Shown: positions 35,434-45,428, counted from the first letter of the stretch. The stretch: 64,000 nt of DNA from Verrucomicrobiota bacterium (GCA_003218375.1 QHNH01000024.1:46913-110912); one strand, 5' to 3'. Translations and numbers: made by a program. Notes: a model not told the origin generated them from the letters alone.

Positions 35434-36444
35434 TCAAACCGCCGCTCCTTGAAGCTTTTCAAACGTCCTACGCAAGGATCGCGGCGATGCGAGCGCGCCC
35501 GCCAGAATCATTTTTCGTACTTCGCGACGCGAAACTTTGACCCTGCGCTCGAAAATCGCCGGCCCTGCATCCCGCAGCAGCGCCAGCGTCTGCGCCCCGA
35601 TCAACGCGGGCAGCGCCGTCGCGAAACGAACCCGCCGGTTCCCGATCGCGGACGCATATTCGATCCCCGCCTCCAAACCCTGCTCCGCTTTTTCGCGCCA
35701 ACGACTAATGATCGGCTGAACGCGCACCGGATCGCGCAGGATGTCGCTAACCGTCAGACCTAACGACTGCAACTCAGCCGCCGGAAAATAACAGCGCCCC
35801 TGCCGCAGGTCGTCGCCGGCGTCGCGCAGAATATTGATCAACTGCAAACCCTGGCCATAGCGCACGCCCAGTTCGCGCATTTCGGGTTCGGAACGCGCCG
35901 CGAAATTCTTCACGTGCGCGAAACAAAGCCGGGTCCAGAATTCACCCACGCAGCCGGCGACCAGGTAAGTGTATTCATCGAGCTCGGCGGCGTTCGCGAG
36001 CGCTGTGATCTCACCAGCTCGGCCGAATCTTTCCAGGTCGAGCCGTTGCCCCCGATTGATTTTTTCGAGCACGCTGCGGACTTCGTCACGATCCCCGGCT
36101 TGCAGTTCATCGAGCCAATCAAGGAGGCCCGGAAGCTGTTCGATCAGCGTCCGCTCCGCTTCGTCACTTTGCAGAGTCGCGAAAGATTCCCGCAGCTGCG
36201 CCGCCATTTCCTTTCCTGCTGTTCCTTGGATCGCCGCCGCGAGCCGAGACAATGCCTCCGTCCGAAACGCGATCGGCGGTTCGGGTGTATCCGCGATCGT
36301 GTCGGTGGCGCGTGCGAGCAGATAGGCGAGCGACAACGGTTCGCGCAACCCTGCCGGCAAAATTCGCAGAGAAAGATAAAACGAACGCGAGACGGAACGA
36401 AGCACTCGTCCCCGCAGATCTTTTCGTTCGAGCGCTCGATTCAC
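35434..36444 (-). CDS. Squalene/phytoene synthase-family protein
   Basis: Read from a GTG at 36444, the protein is about 336 residues, normal for the family. Two aspartate-rich active-site motifs are present: AYLLARATDTIADTP (DxxxD) and LQLINILRDAGDDLRQGRCY (second DxxxD). SVSRSFYLSLRILPAGLREPLSLA is the usual N-terminal motif. These enzymes condense prenyl diphosphates head-to-head to squalene, phytoene or hydroxysqualene-type products. The frame stays open upstream into the DUF362 gene (to 37467), so it could be read as one 677-residue fusion. The GTGA junction with the DUF362 stop in the neighbouring frame argues that the two were separate, overlapping genes. Confidence 0.82.
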   Translation of the reverse strand: MNRALERKDLRGRVLRSVSRSFYLSLRILPAGLREPLSLAYLLARATDTIADTPEPPIAFRTEALSRLAAAIQGTAGKEMAAQLRESFATLQSDEAERTLIEQLPGLLDWLDELQAGDRDEVRSVLEKINRGQRLDLERFGRAGEITALANAAELDEYTYLVAGCVGEFWTRLCFAHVKNFAARSEPEMRELGVRYGQGLQLINILRDAGDDLRQGRCYFPAAELQSLGLTVSDILRDPVRVQPIISRWREKAEQGLEAGIEYASAIGNRRVRFATALPALIGAQTLALLRDAGPAIFERRVKVSRREVRKMILAGALASPRSLRRTFEKLQGAAV

Positions 36445-37407
36445 GGTCCGACGTTGCGCAGTTCGATCACCTCGGCGTTGCCGATCCGGAGGCCATTCTT
36501 CGAGCTGGCGAACGGTGAGCGCATCGATCGCCACCGGATCTTTGCTCGCGAGAATCGTGGCGTGATGCACCGCGAAATTCGGTTCGGGCCGCGGCCCGCC
36601 CGCGTATTGCGCGACCAGTCCATCCATGATGTTGAGCACGACCTTCTGCCCGACGATCGGCATTCGATAAATTTCGGCGATGGCCGTATTGCCCCAACGG
36701 CTCGAGGTGAAACGCCGCCAGTTGTCGATATTCGGGATCGTCATGTTGTAAAGGCAACCGGCGATGCCGCAGGTGGAGCTGTCGCTCATCACGGGGACGT
36801 TAATAATTTTCGTCACGTCGCCGGAGAGAATTCGGGCGAAGTGGCTGTCGTCGCTGAGCGCTTCCTGATCGGAGAGCAGCGGGATTGTGCCGCGATCGGA
36901 GCGAAACTCGAGGTCGCCCCAGATCAATTTCCCGCTGAGCGGCGCGCTGAAAACCGCCTTGGGATCGTAGCCGTCCCGCGGCGCGATCGATTTCATCTGG
37001 TAACCTTCCTTGTCCGGCCGATAGCCGGCTTCCTTGATGCCGCCGAGGCTGCGGTCCCAAACGATGATGCTGTTGCGCGGGTGTCCGGCCGCGACGAGAC
37101 CGTCGACGATGGCGTTCACAATATCGCGATGGGTGGTGAACAATTCGCCGCCGGCCGCGGAAATCTTGATGCCGATCTTGTCGTCAGGCTTAACGAGCGA
37201 GCCCCAGGCGCGGGCGAGATCGGGCTGGCCGGTCGCGGCGAGGACGAGGCGGTTGACCATTCCGCGGACGATGGCGGGATTGGCTTGGTATTGCTTGATG
37301 GCCGAAGGATCGTGCGCGGCGTAGACGATGGATTGGGAGGGAATCGTCTGCGCCTGGATGGACAGGAGAGCGCAGAACAAAAAAGAGGTTAAGATTGGAA
37401 TCCGCAC
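36441..37407 (-). CDS. DUF362-type secreted protein with an apparent 1-base frameshift near its end
   Basis: The protein starts at a GTG at 37407 with a signal peptide (VRIPILTSFLFCALLSIQAQ). Then come KPDDKIGIKISAAGGELFTT, HPRNSIIVWDRSL and IINVPVMSDSSTCGIAGCLYN. The end is ILASKDPVAIDALTVRQLEE, usual for DUF362-type proteins. After EEWPP, near 36488, the frame that continues reads into the synthase gene. The other frame, one base away, gives IGNAEVIELRNVGP and then TGA at 36441-36443. Dropping one G in CCGGATC joins the two into a natural ending. It is a real frameshift or a sequence error. The function is unknown; some relatives bind iron-sulfur clusters. Confidence 0.7.
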
Positions 37408-37408
37408 G

Positions 37409-38587
37409 ATGAATAGTGAAGCCGAGCTTATGGGCGATGGGGAAAACGTCCAACGCCCAACGTCCAACGTCCAACACCGAACTTCAGAGGTTGTTTCGCA
37501 TCTCTACGTCCATATTCCGTTCTGCGCGCGGATTTGTCCTTATTGCGCGTTCTACAAAGAGCGGGCGGATAGCTCGCAGGCGCAGCGGTTTTGTGAGGCG
37601 TTATTGCGGGAAATCGAAGATGTCCAGGATCGTTTTGCGCTGAGACCGGAGACGATCTTTTTTGGTGGCGGAACGCCGACCGCGTTAACGACCGCGCAAC
37701 TCGGATTCCTTCTCGGCGGACTGCGCGATCTTCTGGATTTGTCGCGCCTGACTGAATGGACGCTCGAAGCGAATCCCGGCAGCGTCTCGCAGCGCAAGGC
37801 GGCGCTGCTTCGAGAAATGGGAGTCAGCCGCATCAGTCTCGGCGTGCAATCGTGGGACGACGATTTGCTGAAGCTGCTCGGCCGCGAACACAATGCAGCT
37901 CAGGCCGAAGCTTCATTTCAGATCCTGCGCGACGCCGGGCTCGCCAACGTCAGCATCGATCTAATGTTCGGCCTTCCCGGGCAAACCCTCGAGCAATGGA
38001 AAGCCGACTTGGAGAAAACGATCACGCTCCGGCCGGACCACATCTCGACCTACTGCCTGACCTACGAGGAAGACACGGAATTTTTCCTCCGCCACTCGCG
38101 CGGTGAATTCCGCGAAGATCCAGAATCCGACGCGCAATTTCTCGAGACCGCGATGCGCACCCTCGAGCGCGCCGGCTACGAGCACTACGAAATTTCCAAT
38201 TACGCCCGCCCCGGATTCGCCTCGGCGCATAACCGCGGCTATTGGGCCGGCCACGATTATCTCGGCATCGGCCCCAGCGCCTTTTCCACCGTCGGAATGC
38301 GCCGCTGGCAAAATGTTTGCGACTACCGCGCCTATTCCGATCGCATCCTGGCCGGTGAGCCCGCCGTGGGATCGACCGAAATCTTGACGCCCGAGATGAA
38401 GCGCGGAGAAAGAATTGCCCTCTCGCTGAGAACCCGAAACGGAATTCCATCGAAGGAACTCAGTCAGTGGTCGAAGGAAAGCCGCGAGTTCGTCGATCTC
38501 GGCCTGCTGCGCGAAGCAAATGGAAACTTCGTCCTAACGCCGCGAGGAAAGCTTCTCGCCGACTCCGTCGCCGAAGCTTTCGTGTAG
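37409..38587 (+). CDS. hemW: HemW-like radical SAM protein (coproporphyrinogen III oxidase-like)
   Basis: This protein of about 392 residues has the radical SAM cluster motif in YVHIPFCARICPYCAFYKE (CxxxCxxC). Then come ETIFFGGGTPTALTTAQLGF, LEANPGSVSQRKAALLREMG, SLGVQSWDDDLLKLLGREHN and SIDLMFGLPGQTLEQWKADL. Late motifs are EHYEISNYARPGFASAHNRG and YLGIGPSAFST. HemW is a haem chaperone that loads haem on respiratory enzymes rather than a true HemN. The start is uncertain: ATG 37409 or 37430. The first 20 residues (ENVQRPTSNVQHRTSE) come from a short tandem repeat of CCAACGTC type at about 37446-37476. The gene is divergent from the DUF362 gene with almost no gap. Confidence 0.9.
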   Translation: MNSEAELMGDGENVQRPTSNVQHRTSEVVSHLYVHIPFCARICPYCAFYKERADSSQAQRFCEALLREIEDVQDRFALRPETIFFGGGTPTALTTAQLGFLLGGLRDLLDLSRLTEWTLEANPGSVSQRKAALLREMGVSRISLGVQSWDDDLLKLLGREHNAAQAEASFQILRDAGLANVSIDLMFGLPGQTLEQWKADLEKTITLRPDHISTYCLTYEEDTEFFLRHSRGEFREDPESDAQFLETAMRTLERAGYEHYEISNYARPGFASAHNRGYWAGHDYLGIGPSAFSTVGMRRWQNVCDYRAYSDRILAGEPAVGSTEILTPEMKRGERIALSLRTRNGIPSKELSQWSKESREFVDLGLLREANGNFVLTPRGKLLADSVAEAFV

Positions 38588-38589
38588 GC

Positions 38590-38671
38590 GGGGACGCATT
38601 TCCGATGCGTCCGACTAATTTGGAGCCACGCGCCCTAAGCGATAAGTCGGACATTTCGGAAAAACGTCCCC
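38590..38671. repeat. Imperfect inverted repeat GGGGACGCATTTCCG
   Basis: The arm at 38590-38615 pairs with 38646-38671 (about 21 of 26), with GGGGACG...CGTCCCC ends. It lies after hemW, facing the converging island gene. Confidence 0.65.
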
Positions 38672-38775
38672 ACCTGATAGCTCACACCGCGCCTGCTGCA
38701 AGAAGCGGGGTCGTCGGACTAGCTTCTCTCGCCCACCTCTTGGGTATCGCCCTCTTAAGCGTTTCACTAGCTACG

Positions 38776-39861
38776 TCATGGACGTTCCATTACTTCACCA
38801 ATTTGTCGCGATGAGAAAGGTGCCATACCTGGGTCCCACACAAATGTCTTGCCGCCATACTCGAACGAAACAGGCTCCGCGAGTGGTTGATGACTTGGAT
38901 TAGGCAAAAATCCTTCATGCGCCCAATCAGTCATCACTTGGTGCAGAACTCGGTCGTAAGCTTTGAATAATTTCTTAGTGGTTTTGCTGCTAGGCTGTTT
39001 CGGTGAGAATTGCCAGTTCATATAACAATCGAAGCCATTGCTCTGTGCCTGTGTAGTGATGCACACCACGAACTCGATCAACCTTGAATTGGCCACGGCA
39101 TTGGCTGCGATTTGTTCGAAAAGCTTGTGGGTTAACGAACAATAACCAGAGTTCAAGAGAATAATTCCCCCCTTCCAGCCAACAGTCTGCATCTGGCCAA
39201 CAGTCGACTTTACTTGGCTGCACGCCTTCTCGATCCGCCGCTCAATTGGCTTGGAAAGAATTTCAACGTATCGGTGCCAGTCGGCCTCGGAAAGCACGCT
39301 TGGCTCGATAGGGACCACGGCGTCCTCCTCGAAATACGGCCAAAAAATCTCGGCAATCTTGTAATGGCATTCCTGCTTTGAAAGACGTTCCTCTTGGATG
39401 TCTTTCGCCTCGATTACAAACTCATCCAGGACGTAATCGGCGTTTTCTGTTTCATCATTATCACGCTCGGCGTCAGTCAGGCGGCGTCCACCAGCGCCAA
39501 CGACAATCTTGTCGAGGAACGACTCATCGGGGCGAGGCGGCGACATCGGGTGTCTCGCCATAACGTCGGCCATGAAATGTTCCGAATCGACGCGATACCA
39601 TTGCCCGCGCTTTACCGCGACATTGTACGCCTCGAGCATTTCTCCCCCCGCTTCCCGAATCCGATCTTCGATCAATTCATCGCGTAATTTCCATTCCAAG
39701 AATTTCCAATGCAGCCTCGTTAGGCTGGCAAAGAACCGCTGTTCAGCAGAAAAACCATCCTCGGCCACAATAAACGCAAGGAAACTGGCGGGCTGCCAAG
39801 TTGCGTATTTTGGGTTGTTCGCCGTGGGCTGAGCACGGACTGCGAAACGATAGACCGGCAT
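38776..39861 (-). CDS. Unknown protein with possible PD-(D/E)XK nuclease core
   Basis: This is a 361-residue protein of unrecognised family. Base composition is visibly less GC-rich than its neighbours, so recent transfer is likely. The N-terminus reads MPVYRFAVRAQPTANNPKYA. At residues 141-155, ADYVLDEFVIEAKDI has the spacing of a restriction-like nuclease core (acidic strand, then E151-A-K153 after a hydrophobic strand). A later hydrophobic strand is GGIILLNSGYCSLTHKLFEQ, followed by FVVCITTQAQ. Nothing else resembles a methyltransferase or helicase. It sits beside a decayed uppS fragment and a DUF4160-type pair. A defence role is an inference only. Confidence 0.55.
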   Translation of the reverse strand: MPVYRFAVRAQPTANNPKYATWQPASFLAFIVAEDGFSAEQRFFASLTRLHWKFLEWKLRDELIEDRIREAGGEMLEAYNVAVKRGQWYRVDSEHFMADVMARHPMSPPRPDESFLDKIVVGAGGRRLTDAERDNDETENADYVLDEFVIEAKDIQEERLSKQECHYKIAEIFWPYFEEDAVVPIEPSVLSEADWHRYVEILSKPIERRIEKACSQVKSTVGQMQTVGWKGGIILLNSGYCSLTHKLFEQIAANAVANSRLIEFVVCITTQAQSNGFDCYMNWQFSPKQPSSKTTKKLFKAYDRVLHQVMTDWAHEGFLPNPSHQPLAEPVSFEYGGKTFVWDPGMAPFSSRQIGEVMERP

Positions 39862-39919
39862 AGGCTATCCAATGCTACTACGCCGCCCTGGTTACGTCGA
39901 ACAGAGGGCAATTGTGCCA

Positions 39920-40068
39920 TTCACACCGCGCCTATCGCCCGTTCTGGCCGCCGAAGTCTTTACGGCGTCGAAGAGGTTTTTCTTGGTGAAATCGGGCCAG
40001 AGCTTGGGGTGACACACATCTCGGTGCACGAAGCTGCCAGAGAAGAATTTGAGAGGGGGTTCGGATGA
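39920..40068 (-). pseudogene. Decayed second copy of the 3' end of uppS
   Basis: This stretch matches the 3' end of uppS (40669-40826) on the same strand. The best block, 39962-40012 against 40711-40763, agrees at about 47 of 52 positions. Read in the remaining frame it gives PKLWPDFTKKNLFDAV, against PKLWPDFTKKDLFDAV in UppS. The rest of UppS is absent and stops are displaced, so it is a remnant. It forms a direct repeat around the DUF4160/DUF2442-like pair. Confidence 0.85.
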
Positions 40069-40108
40069 CAAAAGGGGGTCTCCAAATCTCGGCAAAATGG
40101 AGCGCGGA

Positions 40109-40435
40109 TCACACGGAAATCGCACGCTTGCCATTCCTTGCTCCCCCTTGGGGAGGAAGTTCGCGAATGAACGACCAGGAAACGTCGGCAATCTGGCCGT
40201 TATCGTATTCGATCCTAAAGTGACTTCGAAACTTCTTCGGCACGCTGACGCGCACGGGAACGGCGTCCCGGGCAATCTTGTTCGCCTTCCTAATCGCTTT
40301 GTGCGGCTCCAGAAAGGAAAGGCCGTCATCGAATTCTACGTCGAACGCGTCTTCCCAGTCCAGGTAGCGCGCATGCTTCACCGACGAATAGGACGCCATG
40401 CCGAAGGGCTTCTTAATGGTATTGGCTGCCTTCAC
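40109..40435 (-). CDS. DUF2442-like small protein (second gene of a TA-like pair)
   Basis: This 108-residue protein contains ARYLDWEDAFDVEFDDGLSF and a C-terminal FRIEYDNGQIADVSWSFIRE. The 'FDDG' and 'YDNG...SWS' blocks resemble DUF2442-type proteins, though the match is by eye. It overlaps the upstream DUF4160 gene by 4 bases. DUF4160 and DUF2442 genes are often paired in a toxin-antitoxin-like way. It lies inside the island between uppS and the uppS remnant. Confidence 0.6.
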   Translation of the reverse strand: MKAANTIKKPFGMASYSSVKHARYLDWEDAFDVEFDDGLSFLEPHKAIRKANKIARDAVPVRVSVPKKFRSHFRIEYDNGQIADVSWSFIRELPPQGGARNGKRAISV

Positions 40436-40632
40436 AATCTTCCTTCGCTCCGCAATTCCTCGATAACCTTTATCAGTTTTCGGCTCGGCTTCCAGCCTTC
40501 GATTCCGCGCATCGCTTGAATATCGAGCCGACCGATGAACCGGCCTTTGCTGTCATAAACATGAACGTGCCGCGGCGAGTGATCTCCGATGAACCACTCG
40601 AGGCGGTATCCTCTTCGAGTAATTTCACCCAT
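40432..40632 (-). CDS. DUF4160-family small protein (first gene of a TA-like pair)
   Basis: This 66-residue protein is MGEITRRGYRLEWFIGDHSP, then RHVHVYDSKG, then a helical end (SRKLIKVIEELRSEGRL). The H-x-P-x-HVHV motif is the DUF4160 hallmark. It begins 35 bases after the uppS stop and overlaps the next gene by ATGA. It is probably the upstream partner of a two-gene addiction-type module; activity is untested. Confidence 0.75.
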   Translation of the reverse strand: MGEITRRGYRLEWFIGDHSPRHVHVYDSKGRFIGRLDIQAMRGIEGWKPSRKLIKVIEELRSEGRL

Positions 40633-40667
40633 CGACGACGTTCCTGGGGGAAGCGCTCACAGCGTTT

Positions 40668-41381
40668 TCAAACCGCCCCGTAGCGCCGGTTCCGTTTTCC
40701 GAAATCCTCGACGGCGTCGAAGAGATCCTTCTTCGTGAAATCGGGCCAGAGCTTGGGGGTGACGTACATTTCGGTGTAGGAGAGTTGCCACAACAGAAAA
40801 TTCGAGAGGCGCATTTCGCCGGAGGTGCGGATGAGGAGGTCGGGGTCGGGATAATAGCGGGTGTAGAGATGCTTGCTGAACATGTCGACGTCGATCATGG
40901 CGCGGTCGATGTGGCCGGAATCGATCTGGCGCAGGAGGCTCTTGATGCCGTCGATGATTTCGAGGCGGCCGCCGTAACTGAGCGCGAGAATCAGGGTCAG
41001 GCCGTTATTGCCGGAGGTGCGCTCGATCGATTCGTGCAGTTGTTTCTGGCAACCGGCGGGCAGATCGGTCAGGCGGCCGATCGCCTGGAGCCGGACGTTT
41101 TTCTCGAGGAGCTCCGGCGTTTTCTCTTTCAGGAAACGTTCGAGCAAACGCATCAGGGCGTAGACTTCGGTCTTCGGCCGTTGCCAATTCTCGGCGGAAA
41201 AAGCGTAGAGGGTGAGGAACTCTATCTTCAATTCGCCGCAGGCCTCGACGCAGGCGCGGACGGCGTCGGCGCCTTTCTCGTGGCCTTTGATTCGCGGCAA
41301 GCCCCGGGTTTTTGCCCAACGGCCGTTGCCGTCCATGATGATGGCGACGTGTTTCGGAATGAGTTTGGGCGCGGCAGCCAT
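40668..41381 (-). CDS. uppS: Isoprenyl transferase (undecaprenyl diphosphate synthase type)
   Basis: This 237-residue enzyme starts MAAAPKLIPKHVAIIMDGNG with the catalytic aspartate in MDGNGRWA. Then come KGHEKGADAVRACVEACGEL, LTLYAFSAENWQRP, RLQAIGRLTDLP, ALSYGGRLEIIDG, DPDLLIRTSGEMRLSNFLLW and TEMYVTPKLWPDFTKKDL. All the conserved cis-prenyltransferase regions are present. It makes the C55 lipid carrier used by the wall enzymes elsewhere in the window (MurJ, UppP). purA lies 5 bases upstream, so they may be co-transcribed. A decayed partial copy of its 3' end lies about 750 bases downstream. Confidence 0.96.
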   Translation of the reverse strand: MAAAPKLIPKHVAIIMDGNGRWAKTRGLPRIKGHEKGADAVRACVEACGELKIEFLTLYAFSAENWQRPKTEVYALMRLLERFLKEKTPELLEKNVRLQAIGRLTDLPAGCQKQLHESIERTSGNNGLTLILALSYGGRLEIIDGIKSLLRQIDSGHIDRAMIDVDMFSKHLYTRYYPDPDLLIRTSGEMRLSNFLLWQLSYTEMYVTPKLWPDFTKKDLFDAVEDFGKRNRRYGAV

Positions 41382-41386
41382 GGCCG

Positions 41387-42889
<1,503 letters not shown>

Positions 42890-42929
42890 TCATTGTCAGC
42901 GAGAGAGCGGCGGACCTACCCTCGCGATC

Positions 42930-43082
42930 ATGCGCAACATTCTCCTGATTATTCTCCTCCTGCTATTGATCGGAGCTTTTCCTGGGTGGGGTTACAGCAC
43001 AGGCTGGGGCTATTATCCGTTCGGCGGAATCGGATTGGTTCTGCTGATCGTCCTGATCCTCGCGCTGATGGGCAAACTGTGA
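42930..43082 (+). CDS. DUF3309-family small membrane peptide
   Basis: This is a 50-residue hydrophobic peptide: MRNILLIILLLLLIGAFPGW, then a glycine/tyrosine-rich turn (YSTGWGYYPFGGIG), then a second hydrophobic helix LVLLIVLILALMGKL. The length, two-helix layout and W-G-Y-x-P-x-G-G centre match DUF3309 (short predicted membrane peptides, role unknown). The ATG at 42930 has no strong ribosome site. It is divergent from purA and converges with the M23 peptidase gene. Confidence 0.85.
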   Translation: MRNILLIILLLLLIGAFPGWGYSTGWGYYPFGGIGLVLLIVLILALMGKL

Positions 43083-43111
43083 GCCCGCTAGAACGGCAAC
43101 CCGCTGCCCCT

Positions 43112-43184
43112 CCGGCCTGAGGGCAGGCCGGCCAATGATTTAGCGCGTTCTTCCTGGAGACGGCACGCCCTCGTGCCGTTGGGG
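43112..43184. repeat. Paired hairpin element, CCGGCCTG/GGAGACGG family
   Basis: CCGGCCTGAGGGCAGGCCGG at 43112-43131 and GACGGCACGCCCTCGTGCCG near 43159-43178 are separate hairpins. It lies between the DUF3309 peptide and the converging M23 gene. Confidence 0.8.
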
Positions 43185-43213
43185 GTTGCTCCTGAGCCTT
43201 TCGTCGACGCCGC

Positions 43214-44950
43214 CTACCGGCTCGTCACCGCGCGCCGCAAGGCTGCCGAAGATTCACCCGTGCTCCGTTTTCGCGGACCGAAATCCCGGTTGCGATCGAA
43301 GTGATAGGTCCAGTCGTGGGTGAAAGTATTCATGGCGACCTTGTAGTTCGCGCCGCCGCCGGCGAGACGCCGATGCGAATTGATGAACTGGGTGGGATCG
43401 TAATAGTTGCTGAAATCTTTCTGGAACTTTGAACGGCTCATTCCGATCTCGAGGTTCTTCCGGATCTCGAAATGGAGATGCGCATCGTATTGCCCATGCG
43501 CGGTGCCCATGGTCGCGATCTGCTGCCCGCGCGTGACCCGTTGGCCGCGACTAACCAGCATCGAGTTGAGGTGGCCGTAAAGGGAGTCGACGTAGCGCAC
43601 ATTGCCGTTCTCGCGATAAGCGTGGCGGACGATGACCACATTCCCCCAGCCCAGATGAACGTCGCGGGCAAAGACCACGATGCCGTCGCCGATGCTATAG
43701 ATCGGGTCGCGCAAGTCGGTATCGCCGCCGCGCACCCCGTCCCAATCTTCACCCACGTGGCCACCGGGCCGGAACCCGCGAGCTTTGTAATAGCCTTCCG
43801 CTTCCGGTTTGCCGACGGGGAAATCGAAACCGTCAGCGATCTTCGTAAAGCCAGTGTCGAGCGATCCGGTCGGGATAATTTGCGGCGGTTCTTTCTGCGA
43901 CGGAACCGACACCTGCTCGGATTTCATCGGCAACTTAACCGGTCCCTCGCGCGGCGGCGCCGGTTCCACCTTCGCGACGAATGCTTCCGACTTTGTCGTC
44001 GGCGGTTTCGTCGCTGGCACAGGTTTTTCTTTTGTCGGGGAAGGCTTCTCGGTCTTCGCTACCGTGACCTCGGGTTTCGCGGCTTCGGTTTTCGCCGCAT
44101 TCTTGCTGGCCGGTTCTTCCTTCGCCGGGTTCTTCTCTTCCCTTAGGGTCCTCGAAGCCGCGACTGTCGCCGGTTTCTCTTTCACCGCCGGTTTCTCGGT
44201 CCTGGCGGTGACGGTTTCGACCTTCACGCTTTCACTTTTGGCCACGCTCTTGTGGCTGGGCTCATCCTTTGCTGCCGCTTTCTCGGACTTCGCGACGGTT
44301 GTTTCGGTTTTCGCCGGCGCTGTCTTTGCCACCGTTTCGCTGGCGGGTTTCTCCTTCACCGCGGCGGGCTTCTCACTTTTCTCTTTCGACGATTCGGTTT
44401 TCGCGGTCTCGGTTTTCGCTACGGTCTTGGTCGCTGGTTCCTTTGCCACGGTCGCCTTTTCAACCTTGATCGTAGGCAGATCGCTGTCGGCTTTCTCTTT
44501 CGCCGGCGCGGGTATGTCTTTCTTTTCCTTCGCCGGTTCCGTCTTCGCTACCGTCTTGTTCGTCGAGGAATCCTTCACCGGCGCGGATTTCTCCACCTTG
44601 ATCGTCGCTACGTTGTTCTCCGCCGGCGGCATTTTTGCCACGGCCGGCTTCTCCTTTGGCGCCGCGGGTTTTTCGGATTTCTCCTTCGTCGGGGCCGCTT
44701 TCGCGGTCTTTACCGTACCTGTGTCGCTCTTGGGCGCCTTCGGCTTGGCGGATTCGTTGCTGGACGCTGATTCTTTTACCGGCTTCAAATCCGCGTCGGT
44801 AACAGGCTCCGCGCGCCGCACCACTTCTTTCGGTTTCGGCGGATGGACTGGTATCGCTTTCAGTTCCCGCGGAACAAAGATCTCCTGGCCATAGGCGGGC
44901 GTCACCAACGCGAGGGCGCAAAACAGGGCGGTTGAGGCTCTTCGCAACAT
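43214..44950 (-). CDS. Secreted M23 peptidase with long low-complexity linker
   Basis: This 578-residue protein has a signal peptide (MLRRASTALFCALALVTPAYG). Residues about 35-360 are a highly repetitive Lys/Ala/Glu/Pro/Thr-rich linker with units such as AKTEKPAVKEKPA. The C-terminal 200 residues are the M23 (LytM-like) domain. GGHVGEDWDGVRGGDTDLRD carries the first metal ligands and GRGQRVTRGQQIATMG-type (here SRGQRVTRGQQIATMG) precedes GQYDAHLHFEIRKN with the HLHFE motif. It probably cuts or remodels peptidoglycan. The linker likely spans or binds the wall. The repeats make the exact linker length prone to change. Confidence 0.87.
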   Translation of the reverse strand: MLRRASTALFCALALVTPAYGQEIFVPRELKAIPVHPPKPKEVVRRAEPVTDADLKPVKESASSNESAKPKAPKSDTGTVKTAKAAPTKEKSEKPAAPKEKPAVAKMPPAENNVATIKVEKSAPVKDSSTNKTVAKTEPAKEKKDIPAPAKEKADSDLPTIKVEKATVAKEPATKTVAKTETAKTESSKEKSEKPAAVKEKPASETVAKTAPAKTETTVAKSEKAAAKDEPSHKSVAKSESVKVETVTARTEKPAVKEKPATVAASRTLREEKNPAKEEPASKNAAKTEAAKPEVTVAKTEKPSPTKEKPVPATKPPTTKSEAFVAKVEPAPPREGPVKLPMKSEQVSVPSQKEPPQIIPTGSLDTGFTKIADGFDFPVGKPEAEGYYKARGFRPGGHVGEDWDGVRGGDTDLRDPIYSIGDGIVVFARDVHLGWGNVVIVRHAYRENGNVRYVDSLYGHLNSMLVSRGQRVTRGQQIATMGTAHGQYDAHLHFEIRKNLEIGMSRSKFQKDFSNYYDPTQFINSHRRLAGGGANYKVAMNTFTHDWTYHFDRNRDFGPRKRSTGESSAALRRAVTSR

Positions 44951-45017
44951 GCGGGCGACCTTTGTAGACCATCCGCCGGCTGCCTGGCAAGCGTTCTGTT
45001 CTAAATTTTACGCGGAA

Positions 45018-45428
45018 TTATTGCGGCTGCGCCAAGGCGATCCGGACCACCGGCAACGGAAAGCGGAGCCGCAGCTCGTTCTCGAGGAAAATCTCGACGT
45101 GATGCAGCCCGAACTGCTGGAACTGCACACCGCCAAAGTAATGGACATTCGTGGCGTGACCTTCCAACTCCTTCAACTCGAATTCCACCTCGGCCTGCGC
45201 CAGGACTTGCTGCTCATCCACGCCGATGATCCGCGATTTCTGCCGGAATTTTCCCGAGCCGCTGCACCAGCGCGACCAAATACACAGCCGCATGCAGTTA
45301 ATGGGAAGGGCGGGCGCCGGGATGACGTTGATCACGCCCACGAGGGTCTGCATGCCGTTGATTTCGCAGCGGACATCTTCGCAGAGCACACAGCTCTGGA
45401 GGTCGGGCAGGATCACGGTTGTTTCCAT
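45018..45428 (-). CDS. DUF6941-like small protein
   Basis: This 136-residue protein begins METTVILPDLQSCVLCEDVR, then INGMQTLVGVINVIPAP. The 'VLCEDVR.EINGM.TLVGV' block matches a family of unknown function often seen as DUF6941. The middle and C-terminal parts look like a small beta-rich domain (LAQAEVEFELKELEG, EIFLENELRLRFPLPVV). It starts 6 bases after the uppP stop on the same strand, so an operon is possible. The role is unknown. Confidence 0.7.
   Translation of the reverse strand: METTVILPDLQSCVLCEDVRCEINGMQTLVGVINVIPAPALPINCMRLCIWSRWCSGSGKFRQKSRIIGVDEQQVLAQAEVEFELKELEGHATNVHYFGGVQFQQFGLHHVEIFLENELRLRFPLPVVRIALAQPQ

Noticed and set aside
35914..37392. A plus-strand open frame of nearly 500 codons opposite DUF362 and the synthase
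   Set aside because: Antisense shadow in GC-rich sequence with no domain. The minus-strand proteins have clear family motifs.
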